DNA from: Longimonas halophila
GTDB lineage: Bacteria > Bacteroidota > Rhodothermia > Rhodothermales > Salinibacteraceae
Direction of reading: 5' to 3'
Length of the DNA stretch: 64,000 nt
Assembly: GCF_002554705.1 (NCBI RefSeq)
Contig: NZ_PDEP01000006.1
Coordinates: 124,001 to 188,000, forward strand
Positions 34,733-42,738 of the stretch are shown here, one piece after another. Both the position numbers and the translations under genes were made by a program. The notes below the pieces were generated by a model. That model saw nothing but the letters and a program-made list of their open reading frames with translations, did no database searches and was not told the DNA's origin. How positions within the stretch are numbered: the first letter of the stretch is position 1; every line of letters begins with the position of its first letter.

Positions 34733-36469
34733 ATGATCATGCAAATTAAGCGCTTACTTACTGCAGCTCTGCTGGTGGCAGTTTTTGCCGGTGCACCTAC
34801 CGAGGTGCTTTCGCAGCGCCTCTTTCTTTCCGGTGGTGCGCTCCTTTCCCAGGACACTGATATTTCAAACCTGGGAGGCACTAACCCTGCTATCTCTGGT
34901 GGCCTTATGCTGGATTTGAACAGCGTTGCACGTCTGCGGGCCGGAATGACGTATCAGGATCTGACCTCGGCAGAAGGCGGCGTTGAATTTCATATCTTGG
35001 GCCTTGAGAGCGACGTAAGTCCATATCTTTATGCTGGATATGGGAATTACGTCTTCGGAGATGAAACTGAGCGTGGAGTCTTCCCGCTTGCTGTAGGGCT
35101 TGACTATGGTGTGAATCAGAATGTGCGGATTAAGGCTGAATTGGCGGGGCGTTGGTCGTGGACAGAGGAGGTAAATGGGGGGCAGGTTCAACCTGACCTG
35201 GTGTCCAGCTTCATGCCGCTGATCGGCGTCACATACCGCCTGCAGCGTATTGAACGTGAGATTCCGGGCGAGGGCGTGATGGACGATGAAGATGACCTTG
35301 GCGTCGCCTCACAGGAAGAGGGAAACCCGTTCGGAAGCTTGGACGCGACAGGGGCCTCTCAAGAATTTGAAATCGATTACACAAAAAGCGAGCTGAAAAG
35401 TGGTGAGCCTGAGACCGTGCAACAAGGGGAGACACTCTTTTCCGACCCAGGTGCACGTCCGTACAGCAGCCCGGTGACGCGCGAAAATATCACGGAGTTC
35501 GAAGATCATAGCGACATGATGCGTCTCCCCAGCGGGTCCTTCCTGATGGGATATACCGGTGAGGATCCGCTTGGACGACAGCCTGCCGGGCGGAAGCGCA
35601 TCTCGGTTTCTGGATTCTATATTGACCGGAATCTCGTTACTAACGAAGACTATCGTACTTTCCTTCAGGACCTTTCGCCGGGTGAGCGGGAACAGTATGC
35701 TCCAGACTCTACGGCATGGGAGGGGTCTGCTGCGCGAACGACCAACTGGTCGGCGTACTTCCGTGGCTCCACATACAGTGACTATCCCGTCGTTGCCGTC
35801 GATTGGGAGAAGGCCAATGCCTACTGTGAGTGGCGAGGACACCGCCTCCCCTCAGAAGCAGAATGGGAATATGCGGGTCGAGCCGGCCACATCGGAGAGA
35901 TTTACCCGTGGCCTGGCACCCGTGCTCGCACGTCGGACGGTCAGTACCTTGCCAACTATGCTCCTGAAGGACAAGCACAGGAGTATGTGTTTACGTCGCC
36001 TGTAGGGTCCTACCCACCCAACCGCTGGGGCATTTACGACATGTCAGGAAACGTATATGAGTGGGTTCAAGACACCTACACGCCGACGTATGCCGGACAC
36101 TCACGTCTTGATCCGGTCATCAACGACCCCTCCAGTTCCGACCGCGTTGTGCGTGGTGGGTCGTGGAACTCCCCAGTGTTCTTCATTAGCGTAGGCGTGC
36201 GCACCCCGAAAGAAGAAAGCGACTCTGACACCGAAACCGGATTTCGCTGCGCCGGCGATATTGGCCAAGTCGAAGGTGATCGTGCAGAAGAAGAGCGGGC
36301 CGAGCCGGCTCCAGCACCTGAAACAGGTACTGGAGAGGGACAGCCGCCTGCTCAGGAAGGAGACCCAGCTCCAGATCAGCAGCCTGAGTTTCCCGAGCCC
36401 GATGAGCAGCAGGAGCCTGAGTTTCCCGAGCCACAAAATGAGGAGCCGCCTCAGCCCCCTATGAAGTAG
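34733..36469 (+). CDS. GldK-type FGE-fold protein fused to an N-terminal outer-membrane barrel
   Basis: This 578-residue protein has a signal peptide (to about residue 28, VLSQ). Residues 28-175 form a small barrel of about eight strands (SGGALLSQDTDIS, VSPYLYAGYGNYVFGD, RIKAELAGRWSW, SFMPLIGVTYRLQ). After an acidic linker, residues 260-506 are a formylglycine-generating-enzyme/SUMF1 fold (SGSFLMGYTGED, GFYIDRNLVTNEDYRTFL, RLPSEAEWEYAGRAG, GIYDMSGNVYEWVQD, RVVRGGSW, GFRCAGD). The tail (506-578) is rich in Pro, Glu and Gln. GldK/PorK and GldJ of the T9SS have this fold as lipoproteins; here no lipobox is present and the barrel may serve as anchor. FGE catalytic cysteines were not found, so it is a structural, not enzymatic, protein. 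Confidence 0.8.
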   Translation: MIMQIKRLLTAALLVAVFAGAPTEVLSQRLFLSGGALLSQDTDISNLGGTNPAISGGLMLDLNSVARLRAGMTYQDLTSAEGGVEFHILGLESDVSPYLYAGYGNYVFGDETERGVFPLAVGLDYGVNQNVRIKAELAGRWSWTEEVNGGQVQPDLVSSFMPLIGVTYRLQRIEREIPGEGVMDDEDDLGVASQEEGNPFGSLDATGASQEFEIDYTKSELKSGEPETVQQGETLFSDPGARPYSSPVTRENITEFEDHSDMMRLPSGSFLMGYTGEDPLGRQPAGRKRISVSGFYIDRNLVTNEDYRTFLQDLSPGEREQYAPDSTAWEGSAARTTNWSAYFRGSTYSDYPVVAVDWEKANAYCEWRGHRLPSEAEWEYAGRAGHIGEIYPWPGTRARTSDGQYLANYAPEGQAQEYVFTSPVGSYPPNRWGIYDMSGNVYEWVQDTYTPTYAGHSRLDPVINDPSSSDRVVRGGSWNSPVFFISVGVRTPKEESDSDTETGFRCAGDIGQVEGDRAEEERAEPAPAPETGTGEGQPPAQEGDPAPDQQPEFPEPDEQQEPEFPEPQNEEPPQPPMK

Positions 36470-36586
36470 CGTATAGTGTCACGTCAAGTCAGTCGGCCTT
36501 TACCGAAAGTTAGGTTTACTGGCAAGGGGCGTTCCACTGCTGCATCTGCCTATATTGTCTGTCTTAAACTACTACTGAAATAACCC

Positions 36587-37762
36587 ATGGCGAGCCGAAA
36601 AAATAAAAATACCGGCGCATCAGCCGCTCAACTGCTGGGCATTTGTGCAGGAGTGCTGTGCATCGTCGTGATGCTTGGCGCCTCTGCTGCAACGGATGCC
36701 CCGTGGGAGCATGGTCTGGTCGAGAGTTCACAAGAGAACGAAGCTCTGTCGCATAGCGATGTGGTGCCAGCTCCCCCCGGAGATTATGGGGACATGGTCC
36801 AGCTTCCCGATGAGACCTATATCATTGGTCTGACCGATGAGGATCCATATGGTGCTCAATCCGCTGGCCGACGTGAAATCACCGTTTCAGCGTTCTATAT
36901 CGATCGCTTTGAGGTGACGAATGAAGAGTACCGAGAGTTTGTATCCGAGCAAGGAGAGCAATATGCCCCGCGCGTAGAGGCATGGGGAAGTGGGGAGTCG
37001 GCAGAAAGCCAGATGGAAAACTACTTCTACAGCTCGTCTCGGGGCAACTATCCTGTGGTTGGCATTACGTGGGATGATGCGAAAGCATTTTGTGAGTGGA
37101 ATGGACGACGCCTTCCTACCGAAGCGGAATGGGAGTATGCAGCTCGCTCTGGTCGTACAGGGGCAATCTACCCTTGGCGTGGAATATCTACCAGTGATGC
37201 ACGGGGGCGCTATCTCGCAAACTTTGCACCGAGCGAAGGGCGCGCCCGCACTGGATATGCGTTCACGGCCCCTGTTGGGTCCTACCCCCCCAGCCGATGG
37301 GGAATTCATGACATAGCTGGAAACGTAGCAGAATGGGTCGAGGATGCTTATACGCCGACCTATGATGACTTCCCTGTGACAACAGAAACGCCCGTTGTCC
37401 GAGGAGACTCCAGCAATACCCGTCGCGTAGTGCGTGGTGGGTCGTGGGCCTCGTCTGGATTTGAGATTGGCGTTGGAGTGCGTGACTATGCTCAGAAAGA
37501 TGAGGCAAGTACACAGATAGGAATCCGGTGTGCTGCCGACCCAATCCAGGTTGAAAGCAGTGGAAATGTTGGCCCTGATGCAATGGATGTAGTCCCTCCT
37601 GCCGAGAGTGAGAATCCACCTTCTCCTGAAGGCGAGGAAGAAACCGGCGAAGAAGGTCAACCAACGCCTCCCGATGAGGAGCCGATGTTCCCTGACCCTT
37701 CTGAAGAAGGTGGGTCGGAAGAACCTGAGGAAGGCTCAGAGAATGAGCCGCCGCAGCAGTAG
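36587..37762 (+). CDS. gldK: GldK-type FGE-fold protein (second paralogue)
   Basis: This 391-residue protein starts with a short basic region and a hydrophobic segment (about residues 15-36) that could be a signal or anchor; no lipobox is visible. Residues about 65-325 form the SUMF1/FGE fold: VQLPDETYIIGLTDEDPYG, AFYIDRFEVTNEEYREFV, CEWNGRRLPTEAEWEYAARSG, GIHDIAGNVAEWVED, RRVVRGGSWASS, and IGIRCAADP. A Glu/Pro-rich tail of about 65 residues follows. It is closely similar to the FGE part of the preceding protein, so the pair arose by duplication. In the T9SS, GldK/PorK forms a periplasmic ring with GldN/PorN under the outer membrane. Confidence 0.8.
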   Translation: MASRKNKNTGASAAQLLGICAGVLCIVVMLGASAATDAPWEHGLVESSQENEALSHSDVVPAPPGDYGDMVQLPDETYIIGLTDEDPYGAQSAGRREITVSAFYIDRFEVTNEEYREFVSEQGEQYAPRVEAWGSGESAESQMENYFYSSSRGNYPVVGITWDDAKAFCEWNGRRLPTEAEWEYAARSGRTGAIYPWRGISTSDARGRYLANFAPSEGRARTGYAFTAPVGSYPPSRWGIHDIAGNVAEWVEDAYTPTYDDFPVTTETPVVRGDSSNTRRVVRGGSWASSGFEIGVGVRDYAQKDEASTQIGIRCAADPIQVESSGNVGPDAMDVVPPAESENPPSPEGEEETGEEGQPTPPDEEPMFPDPSEEGGSEEPEEGSENEPPQQ

Positions 37763-37921
37763 CAGAACCCTTTAAGTAGATCGTAGCTGCTCTAAGCGGC
37801 ATCCTGTTTGCGGTGTTGTAAGTAGAGAATAACAAGCAGCGCGGTATACCGTAGCCTCTCCAGGTAACCAGGAGAGCAATGCTTTTACGAGTATCAACCT
37901 TGTACCAACAACTTTAGTCTC

Positions 37922-38581
37922 ATGGCTTCCAGCAATCGCAAAGAGTACATTCTCTCGTTCACTACAAAAGTGCTCGGGTTCTTCATTGGGGTCTTCGGGG
38001 CGGCAGCAATCCTTGGTGTGTTCTTCAAGATCTGGGATAACCCAGTGGCTGCCGAGTATTCCGAGCCGTTTATGATCATTGGCTTCCTTGGAGAGGCTGG
38101 AGCATTTATTATCATGGGGATCCTGGAGTTAGTCCAGGCCTTCTTTATGGATGCCCCAGATGAAGCTGATGGTGAACCCGCTGCAAGTGGAGGGGGTGCA
38201 GCTGTCGTGCAGTCTGCACAAGGTCCGGCTCCGAGTGCCTCTGCGCGAAAGATGATGGAAAAAAAGGTCAACGACGACCTCAACGTCATGATGAGCGCAC
38301 TTGGAAAAGAGATTAAGCAGTTTGGGGGTGAGATTCACGACATGGCAGGTGAAATGAAACGTGCCCGTGTTGCCGTGAAGGACATGCGCACAAAGCTTTC
38401 TGAAGTAGCAAGTGGAGAACTCGCCGAAGATGCGGGCCGCTTGGGCGAAGGAATGCGTACCCTCGGAAATGAAATGGAAGGGGCTGGGTCAACGGTTGAA
38501 GAGATGCGGAGCGATCTGGACGAGATGCTCTCTCGCTTCCGTACCTTCAATAATCCAGGAGCAGGAAACGGAGCTTCTTAA
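37922..38581 (+). CDS. gldL: GldL-like type IX secretion motor protein
   Basis: The 219-residue protein has two membrane segments (about residues 14-36 and 50-75) in the pattern of GldL: GVFFKIWDNPVAAEYSEPFMIIGFLGEAGAFIIMGILE. Glu 58 in GEAG falls where the second-helix Glu of GldL, used in proton conduction with GldM, is expected. The C-terminal 140 residues are a charged, mostly helical cytoplasmic region (KMMEKKVNDDLNVMMSALGKEI onward, then LGEGMRTLGNEMEGAGSTVEEMRSDLDEML) likely to form a coiled coil. GldL and GldM make the proton-driven inner-membrane motor of the T9SS. The gldM gene follows, 340 bases downstream. Confidence 0.85.
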   Translation: MASSNRKEYILSFTTKVLGFFIGVFGAAAILGVFFKIWDNPVAAEYSEPFMIIGFLGEAGAFIIMGILELVQAFFMDAPDEADGEPAASGGGAAVVQSAQGPAPSASARKMMEKKVNDDLNVMMSALGKEIKQFGGEIHDMAGEMKRARVAVKDMRTKLSEVASGELAEDAGRLGEGMRTLGNEMEGAGSTVEEMRSDLDEMLSRFRTFNNPGAGNGAS

Positions 38582-38921
38582 AAATAAGCTCTCCTGTATG
38601 AAGGCTGTTTCACTTCGGTTTTGATTGATAGCAGGTGTGATCGTATATTCATGCCTCTCTTCTCTGACTACGCACGAATTAAGCTGTGTGCAAGTCAGAA
38701 TCAAAACCGCATTGTGACTGATATACCGCAGATGGTGCGGAATCCAATTCGGGTCTTCTGAAAGACGATCCTGTGCGTCACACACCATCGTTCAGCCTCT
38801 TAAAACTTGTGTCTGTACAAGTTCGGCTTTTGAAAGTATGGGACCCTTGATTTCTGAACATCAAGGAAGCCGCTGCTGAACGTTCTGAATAACCGTCTAT
38901 ACTTGTCGAGACGACCGCTCT
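38582..38921. other. Long gldL-gldM spacer with two hairpins
   Basis: No gene was seen in these 340 bases. Two small perfect hairpins lie near its 3' half: AACTTGT / ACAAGTT with a GTCTGT loop at 38804-38823, followed by CGGCTTTT, and CCTTGAT / ATCAAGG at 38845-38866. They could be a weak terminator and a leader structure, which would separate gldM expression from gldL. This is unusual for a T9SS core operon, whose genes normally lie close together. Confidence 0.45.
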
Positions 38922-39959
38922 ATGAAAGACTCAACAATCAGGATTAAGACACTCAGGTACCAGATTATGCTGGCCCTGTATCTTCCTGTCCTGCTTTATG
39001 CATTCAGTACCTTTGATGTCGAAGAAGACACAGCCTACATTCGCGACGTTGAGCCAATCGTCGTGGGGCAAGAAAACGTAGTTTTGGGTCAGCCTTATGA
39101 GGCAACAGCCTACCTCGCGGCCTCTGGAGATACCGAAATTGGGGTCCAGACAAGCGATGACAGACTCCAGATTGATGGTGAGCGCCTTAGCATGCAAACT
39201 GGAAGTTTGCTCCCCGAAGGAGAAGATGAGCAGGTCGTCGAATACACAGCAGAGCTTACGTTTGAGCAAGTCAACGGAGAGACCGCTTCGCGTCCTGTCA
39301 CAGGCCAGTTCACAGTGCGGCGTCCAGAAGTCATTGCGCAAAGCGTAGCAACTGACGCCCTGTATCGTCAAACGCTGAACGAAATTCGGATTGATGTGCC
39401 CGGCCTTGAGGAGCAGCCGCTGCGGCTGGTTTCAGGTGGCCAGAGTCAAGAAGGGCGGACGCTCTCACTGAGCCCGTCGGGTGAGGAAGTGTCGGTCGAA
39501 GCGTATCTCATCCAGGAGGGGAGCGACGACGTCTTCTTAGGCACACGCACCTTTAATGTCATTCAGCCTCCGCTTCCGAGCATTCGCGTATTGAATGCAG
39601 GAGGTGATGAGCTGCAAGCGAGCGACCGCGTCTCACTCGCACGCCCGAACGTTCGCTTCGACTTTGAGCCCGATCCAGAGTTCGCATCGCGCTATGCGCA
39701 AGATGCTCGCTATAGCATTGGGCAGGTCCGTGTGAGCTACCGCCGTGGACTCGGCGCAAGTCAAGAGTTGGGTACCTTTGACCTGGGAAGCAATAACCAG
39801 CTGAATCTTGCTGGACAGCTCACAGGACTCCAGCCGGATGACACAATCTTTCTTGAGCTCGAAAACGTAGCACGTGTAAACCACGCAGGCCAACGCATTC
39901 CGATTGACAATGACTTGGGAAGCGCAAGCCAAACGTTCTCCTTTTCACTCGGTGGATAA
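38922..39959 (+). CDS. gldM: GldM-like type IX secretion protein, short form
   Basis: This 345-residue protein has one N-terminal membrane segment (about residues 14-30, MLALYLPVLLYAFSTF). The periplasmic part contains GQPYEATAYLAASGDTEIGVQ, the LSMQTGSLL stretch, RPEVIAQSVATDALYRQTLNEIRIDVPG, and later a beta-sandwich region (FNVIQPPLPSIRVLNAGGDEL). These match the D2-D4 immunoglobulin-like domains of GldM/PorM. Typical GldM is about 510 residues because a helical D1 domain follows the membrane helix; D1 is missing here, as the AAS-containing D2-like strand comes only some 45 residues after the helix. No upstream frame could supply it. GldM couples the proton motor to the outer-membrane ring. 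Confidence 0.78.
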   Translation: MKDSTIRIKTLRYQIMLALYLPVLLYAFSTFDVEEDTAYIRDVEPIVVGQENVVLGQPYEATAYLAASGDTEIGVQTSDDRLQIDGERLSMQTGSLLPEGEDEQVVEYTAELTFEQVNGETASRPVTGQFTVRRPEVIAQSVATDALYRQTLNEIRIDVPGLEEQPLRLVSGGQSQEGRTLSLSPSGEEVSVEAYLIQEGSDDVFLGTRTFNVIQPPLPSIRVLNAGGDELQASDRVSLARPNVRFDFEPDPEFASRYAQDARYSIGQVRVSYRRGLGASQELGTFDLGSNNQLNLAGQLTGLQPDDTIFLELENVARVNHAGQRIPIDNDLGSASQTFSFSLGG

Positions 39960-40402
39960 CGTGTACTGGGTCGGCTTTGGCTTCCTACTTCAGAGAGAAA
40001 GCCAGCAAAAAGTGGAAAGAGAAGCGGTTAGCCTCTTCTTCTGTTCCGACCCACTGGCACTATACAAGCCGAAGAGCTACCCCTCAAGGTTTCTATCGTG
40101 AGGATCGAAGTTTGGCACAACTGTGTCTGTATCATGCTCGCAATGTGCCTACAGCTTCGTACCGCTTGAGCCCGGCTCGTGATAGCTCTAACTTGGAAAA
40201 GATCGGGCAGTGTGTGATGGTGGGCACTGCCTGATTATAATGGTGGACAGAATACGTTGTTATGAAACCGCAGGGGAACGAACGGGCACCTTGCAATGCT
40301 TGGTTTGGTTCTTGCGAGAGGTAACTATGCATTCAGGAGGCGCGTTTCTACGAGCTCCTGTGCTTTTGTTTACTACACCTTCGACAATACATACACTCGG
40401 TT
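39960..40402. other. Long spacer between gldM and the GldN-position gene
   Basis: No gene is supported in these 443 bases. A hairpin at 40202-40235 has an 11-bp stem with one mismatch (ATCGGGCAGTG / CACTGCCTGAT) and a 12-base loop, followed by TATAATGG, which might be a promoter element rather than a terminator tail. Nothing else was recognised. The spacer may contain a separate promoter for the last gene of the cluster. Confidence 0.45.
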
Positions 40403-41080
40403 ATGCACAGATCATACGTACATCAGTCGATCGCTGTGTTTGCGATTGCCCTGCTCAGCTTGGCTGGAATGCAGTCGGTGAATGCGCAAGCAGTCTGGCA
40501 GCAAAATATTGAGATTCGAGTTCCTGTCGAGCGTGGAAGCGCCATCAGTGCGTTCCGAGACGCTCTCATCGAGGAGGTTCGAGAGCAATCAGAGAGCGAA
40601 GATGCTCAAGAGCTTGCCATCAAGCGGCGCAGCCGCGATCAGGAGACGCAAGATCTGAGCTCGATCGAGTCTGAACTGATCAGTGAAGGATGGGGCGGTC
40701 TCAGTATCGCCAACACGCTGTATATCAGCTATACGTTTGCTGAAGGCCGTAACGGATTCCGTGAACAGATTACTTCGGTCAACTTCTTGCGTCAGCAGGA
40801 TGGCGAAGGTCCTGACGTGCCTGTCTTCTACATGGACACGGAGAACTCGCAGTTCTTCAGCAATTTCATTCGTCGTGAAGGCGTTCAGGGTGGTCTGGGA
40901 GGAAACATTGCCCACCAGCAGCCCTTCCGCGACATTCTGCTCTTTGGCCGCTTGATGCGCCAGCAAGATCAATCCATCGTGACGGCGGTAAACGGGCAGG
41001 CGGTTAATGCGGACGAGGTTACTCTTCGTACAAAGCAGGTTGTTGATCGGATCATTGAAATCTCCCTCGCTTCTCGTTAA
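40403..41080 (+). CDS. GldN/PorN-position periplasmic protein
   Basis: The 225-residue protein has a signal peptide ending SVNAQ and no membrane segment after it. The body is mixed alpha/beta (WQQNIEIRVPVERGSAISAFRDALIEEVRE; ELISEGWGGLSIANTLYISYTFAEG; VPVFYMDTENSQFF; QPFRDILLFGRLMRQQDQ). I could not make a confident residue-level match to GldN. It is placed last in the GldK-GldL-GldM order, exactly where gldN/porN lies in known T9SS operons, and it is periplasmic as GldN is. GldN forms the ring with GldK. It is shorter than usual GldN. The call rests mainly on position; an unrelated cluster-specific periplasmic protein is the alternative. A strong terminator follows. Confidence 0.55.
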   Translation: MHRSYVHQSIAVFAIALLSLAGMQSVNAQAVWQQNIEIRVPVERGSAISAFRDALIEEVREQSESEDAQELAIKRRSRDQETQDLSSIESELISEGWGGLSIANTLYISYTFAEGRNGFREQITSVNFLRQQDGEGPDVPVFYMDTENSQFFSNFIRREGVQGGLGGNIAHQQPFRDILLFGRLMRQQDQSIVTAVNGQAVNADEVTLRTKQVVDRIIEISLASR

Positions 41081-41155
41081 CACTTGAATGCTGAAGCGGA
41101 GAGACGCTGTAACAAGCGACACAACGGCTCTCTCAACAAAAACGACAGCAAAGAA

Positions 41156-41189
41156 AAGGGTTACCCTCACTTTGAGGGTAGCCCTTTTT
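41156..41189 (+). terminator. Terminator of the T9SS cluster
   Basis: A 14-base-pair stem (AAGGGTTACCCTCA / TGAGGGTAGCCCTT, one G-T pair) with a CTT loop runs into TTT. It lies 75 bases after the stop codon of the last gene of the cluster and is the strongest terminator in the window. Confidence 0.9.
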
Positions 41190-41391
41190 ACATTCGGAAG
41201 GGTCTGATGCCGAATCCGGTTGCAACATTGCGGTGAGGGCGTACGCAGTTGTGATGCACACCCGTCATCTCGTCGCGGGGCTGGCCCGTTCAAGGGCACT
41301 ACAAGCATGATCCTTCGGGGCCCTTCCACCCCGATACCGACGGCTGCCGGTAGAAGAAGTATTCCTGGGGCCCAAGTTAAGAAATCAGGTG

Positions 41392-41436
41392 GCGGTTCAA
41401 TGCTAAGTGATGGGAGGAATGGGCCTATAGCCGGAG
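41392..41436 (+). repeat. 45-bp interspersed repeat, copy B
   Basis: These bases match 25069-25113 on the minus strand at 36 of 45 positions with no gap. The shared core is GCTAAGTGATGG, with TAGCCGGAG at the end and the following ACGTCT also present near copy A. Both copies are intergenic. Confidence 0.6.
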
Positions 41437-41507
41437 ACGTCTGTGCTTGCTGATCCAGTCTTCGTCTGTCCTGGTTTAGCAGTGTGTGCTTGGTGGTGAT
41501 GGAGCAC

Positions 41508-41906
41508 TCACCGTCGCTCGGTAGCCATAAGCACGCGCAGGTTTAGCGCCTGAGCTGCGGAGGCAACCGTTGCAAATTGACGAATTGTGGCCCCCTCGTC
41601 GGCGCGTAACACAACAGTTGTTGTTTCAGTCCGGCGTGCATCGCGAATCTGCTGGGTGAGTTGGCCCTCGGACGCAGGTGTGCCGTCAACAAAGTAGCTC
41701 CCGTCTTCTGTAACCGACACGGTGATGTATTGCTGTTCAACAGGGGCAGAGGCGTCTACTTGCGGAAGGGTTACCTCAATGCCAAGTTGCGGGACAAAGC
41801 TCGATGTGAGCAGAAAGAACACAAGCAGTAAGAGGACGACATCCGTCATTCCCGCCAAACTAATTGACGAGACAGGAGCACGCGAGGGCTCAAAATCAAA
41901 ACTCAT
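41508..41906 (-). CDS. exbD: ExbD/TolR-family biopolymer transport protein
   Basis: This 132-residue protein has a short cytoplasmic N-terminus, one membrane helix (about 15-37, LAGMTDVVLLLLVFFLLTSSF) with the essential Asp in GMTDVVLLLLVF, and a periplasmic domain (GIEVTLPQVDASAPVEQQYITVSV; a VLRADEGATIRQFATVASAAQ helix). ExbD/TolR uses the proton gradient with ExbB/TolQ to energise TonB- or TolA-like proteins. It follows the ExbB gene by 59 bases. The start MSFDFEPSRAP was chosen over an upstream Met. No TonB or TolA gene lies beside it, so the energised partner is unknown. Confidence 0.92.
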   Translation of the reverse strand: MSFDFEPSRAPVSSISLAGMTDVVLLLLVFFLLTSSFVPQLGIEVTLPQVDASAPVEQQYITVSVTEDGSYFVDGTPASEGQLTQQIRDARRTETTTVVLRADEGATIRQFATVASAAQALNLRVLMATERR

Positions 41907-41965
41907 AGTGTACAGGATCTGGAAAGATAGAAGAGCGCAGCTCGAACGCCACAATAACCAGGTGC

Positions 41966-42664
41966 CTACGACACCGGCTCTTGCAGCAGATCGATGAAGT
42001 CGGTAGCCGAGCGCTCCATATCGTTCGTGAGACGTTTAATGCGGTCAAGCAGGTAGTTGTATGCCAACGAAGCAATAATGCCGACCAGTAGGCCTGCTGC
42101 CGTTGTAATGAGGGCTTCCCAGATGCCTCCGGCCAGCACACTTGGGTTTACGTTGCCCTGCAGACTCTGAATGTCCTGGAAGGCGCGAATCATGCCGAGC
42201 ACCGTTCCGAAAAAACCCAGCATGGGGGCTACACTTGCAATACTTGCCAGCATGTTGGTCCGCTTCTCAAGTAAGAATGTCTCATGTTTACCCGCTGCAC
42301 GGACTGCATCTTGGATTTCCGAAATAGGCCGCCCGAGACGTTCAAGCCCATAATGCAAGATGCGAGTAATGGGAACGTCTTTGCGCTGACAGTACGCAAG
42401 AGCTCCATCAATGTCGTTCGCGCGGATGTAGTCGCGCACTTGATCGGTAATTGCGTCAGGGTTGCTGGCAGCTTGCCGAATTGTGAGCAAGCGCTCTACG
42501 AACAGATACACAGCAACAAATGAAAGCAGCAGGATAGGAATCATCACCCAGCCGCCCTGAATTAAGAGGTCGAGCACCGACAGCGCGCCCTCGTCGGCTG
42601 CAGCAGTAGTCAGTGAATCCTCAGCAGCGTCTTGAGAAAGGGCGGCTTGAAGGCGGAGGTACAT
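41966..42664 (-). CDS. exbB: ExbB/TolQ/MotA-family proton channel protein
   Basis: This 232-residue protein has three membrane segments: about 41-62 (GWVMIPILLLSFVAVYLFVERL), about 132-155 (ASIASVAPMLGFFGTVLGMIRAF) and about 178-205 (IWEALITTAAGLLVGIIASLAYNYL). The LGFFGTVLGMI and EALITTAAGLLVGI motifs are typical of the family, and the Thr in the third helix faces the ExbD Asp. A cytoplasmic helical region lies between the first and second helices. Acting with the next gene (ExbD) it forms the proton-driven channel. The start MYLRLQAAL fits the family; a longer frame exists upstream. Confidence 0.93.
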   Translation of the reverse strand: MYLRLQAALSQDAAEDSLTTAAADEGALSVLDLLIQGGWVMIPILLLSFVAVYLFVERLLTIRQAASNPDAITDQVRDYIRANDIDGALAYCQRKDVPITRILHYGLERLGRPISEIQDAVRAAGKHETFLLEKRTNMLASIASVAPMLGFFGTVLGMIRAFQDIQSLQGNVNPSVLAGGIWEALITTAAGLLVGIIASLAYNYLLDRIKRLTNDMERSATDFIDLLQEPVS

Positions 42665-42738
42665 AAGCGAGGAAATACGTGGGTACAAAAGAATACAAAC
42701 GGAGCACAGGTCTGACTTCGTACAGCGAAAAATTCGTG

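Larger units (their letters stand above)
41081..41507. other. Spacer between the T9SS cluster and the exbD gene
   Basis: These 427 bases between the plus-strand T9SS genes and the minus-strand exbD gene hold the terminator at 41156-41189 and copy B of the interspersed repeat at 41392-41436. The open frame at 41220-41453 has no recognisable family and is probably not a gene. Confidence 0.5.

Noticed and set aside
34733..37762. Active formylglycine-generating or sulfatase-maturing enzymes
   Set aside because: The two proteins have the FGE fold but not the catalytic Cys pair, and they sit in a T9SS gene order, so a structural GldK role fits better.
41220..41453. 77-codon open frame after the T9SS terminator
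   Set aside because: It includes repeat copy B and shows no conserved domain or start context.
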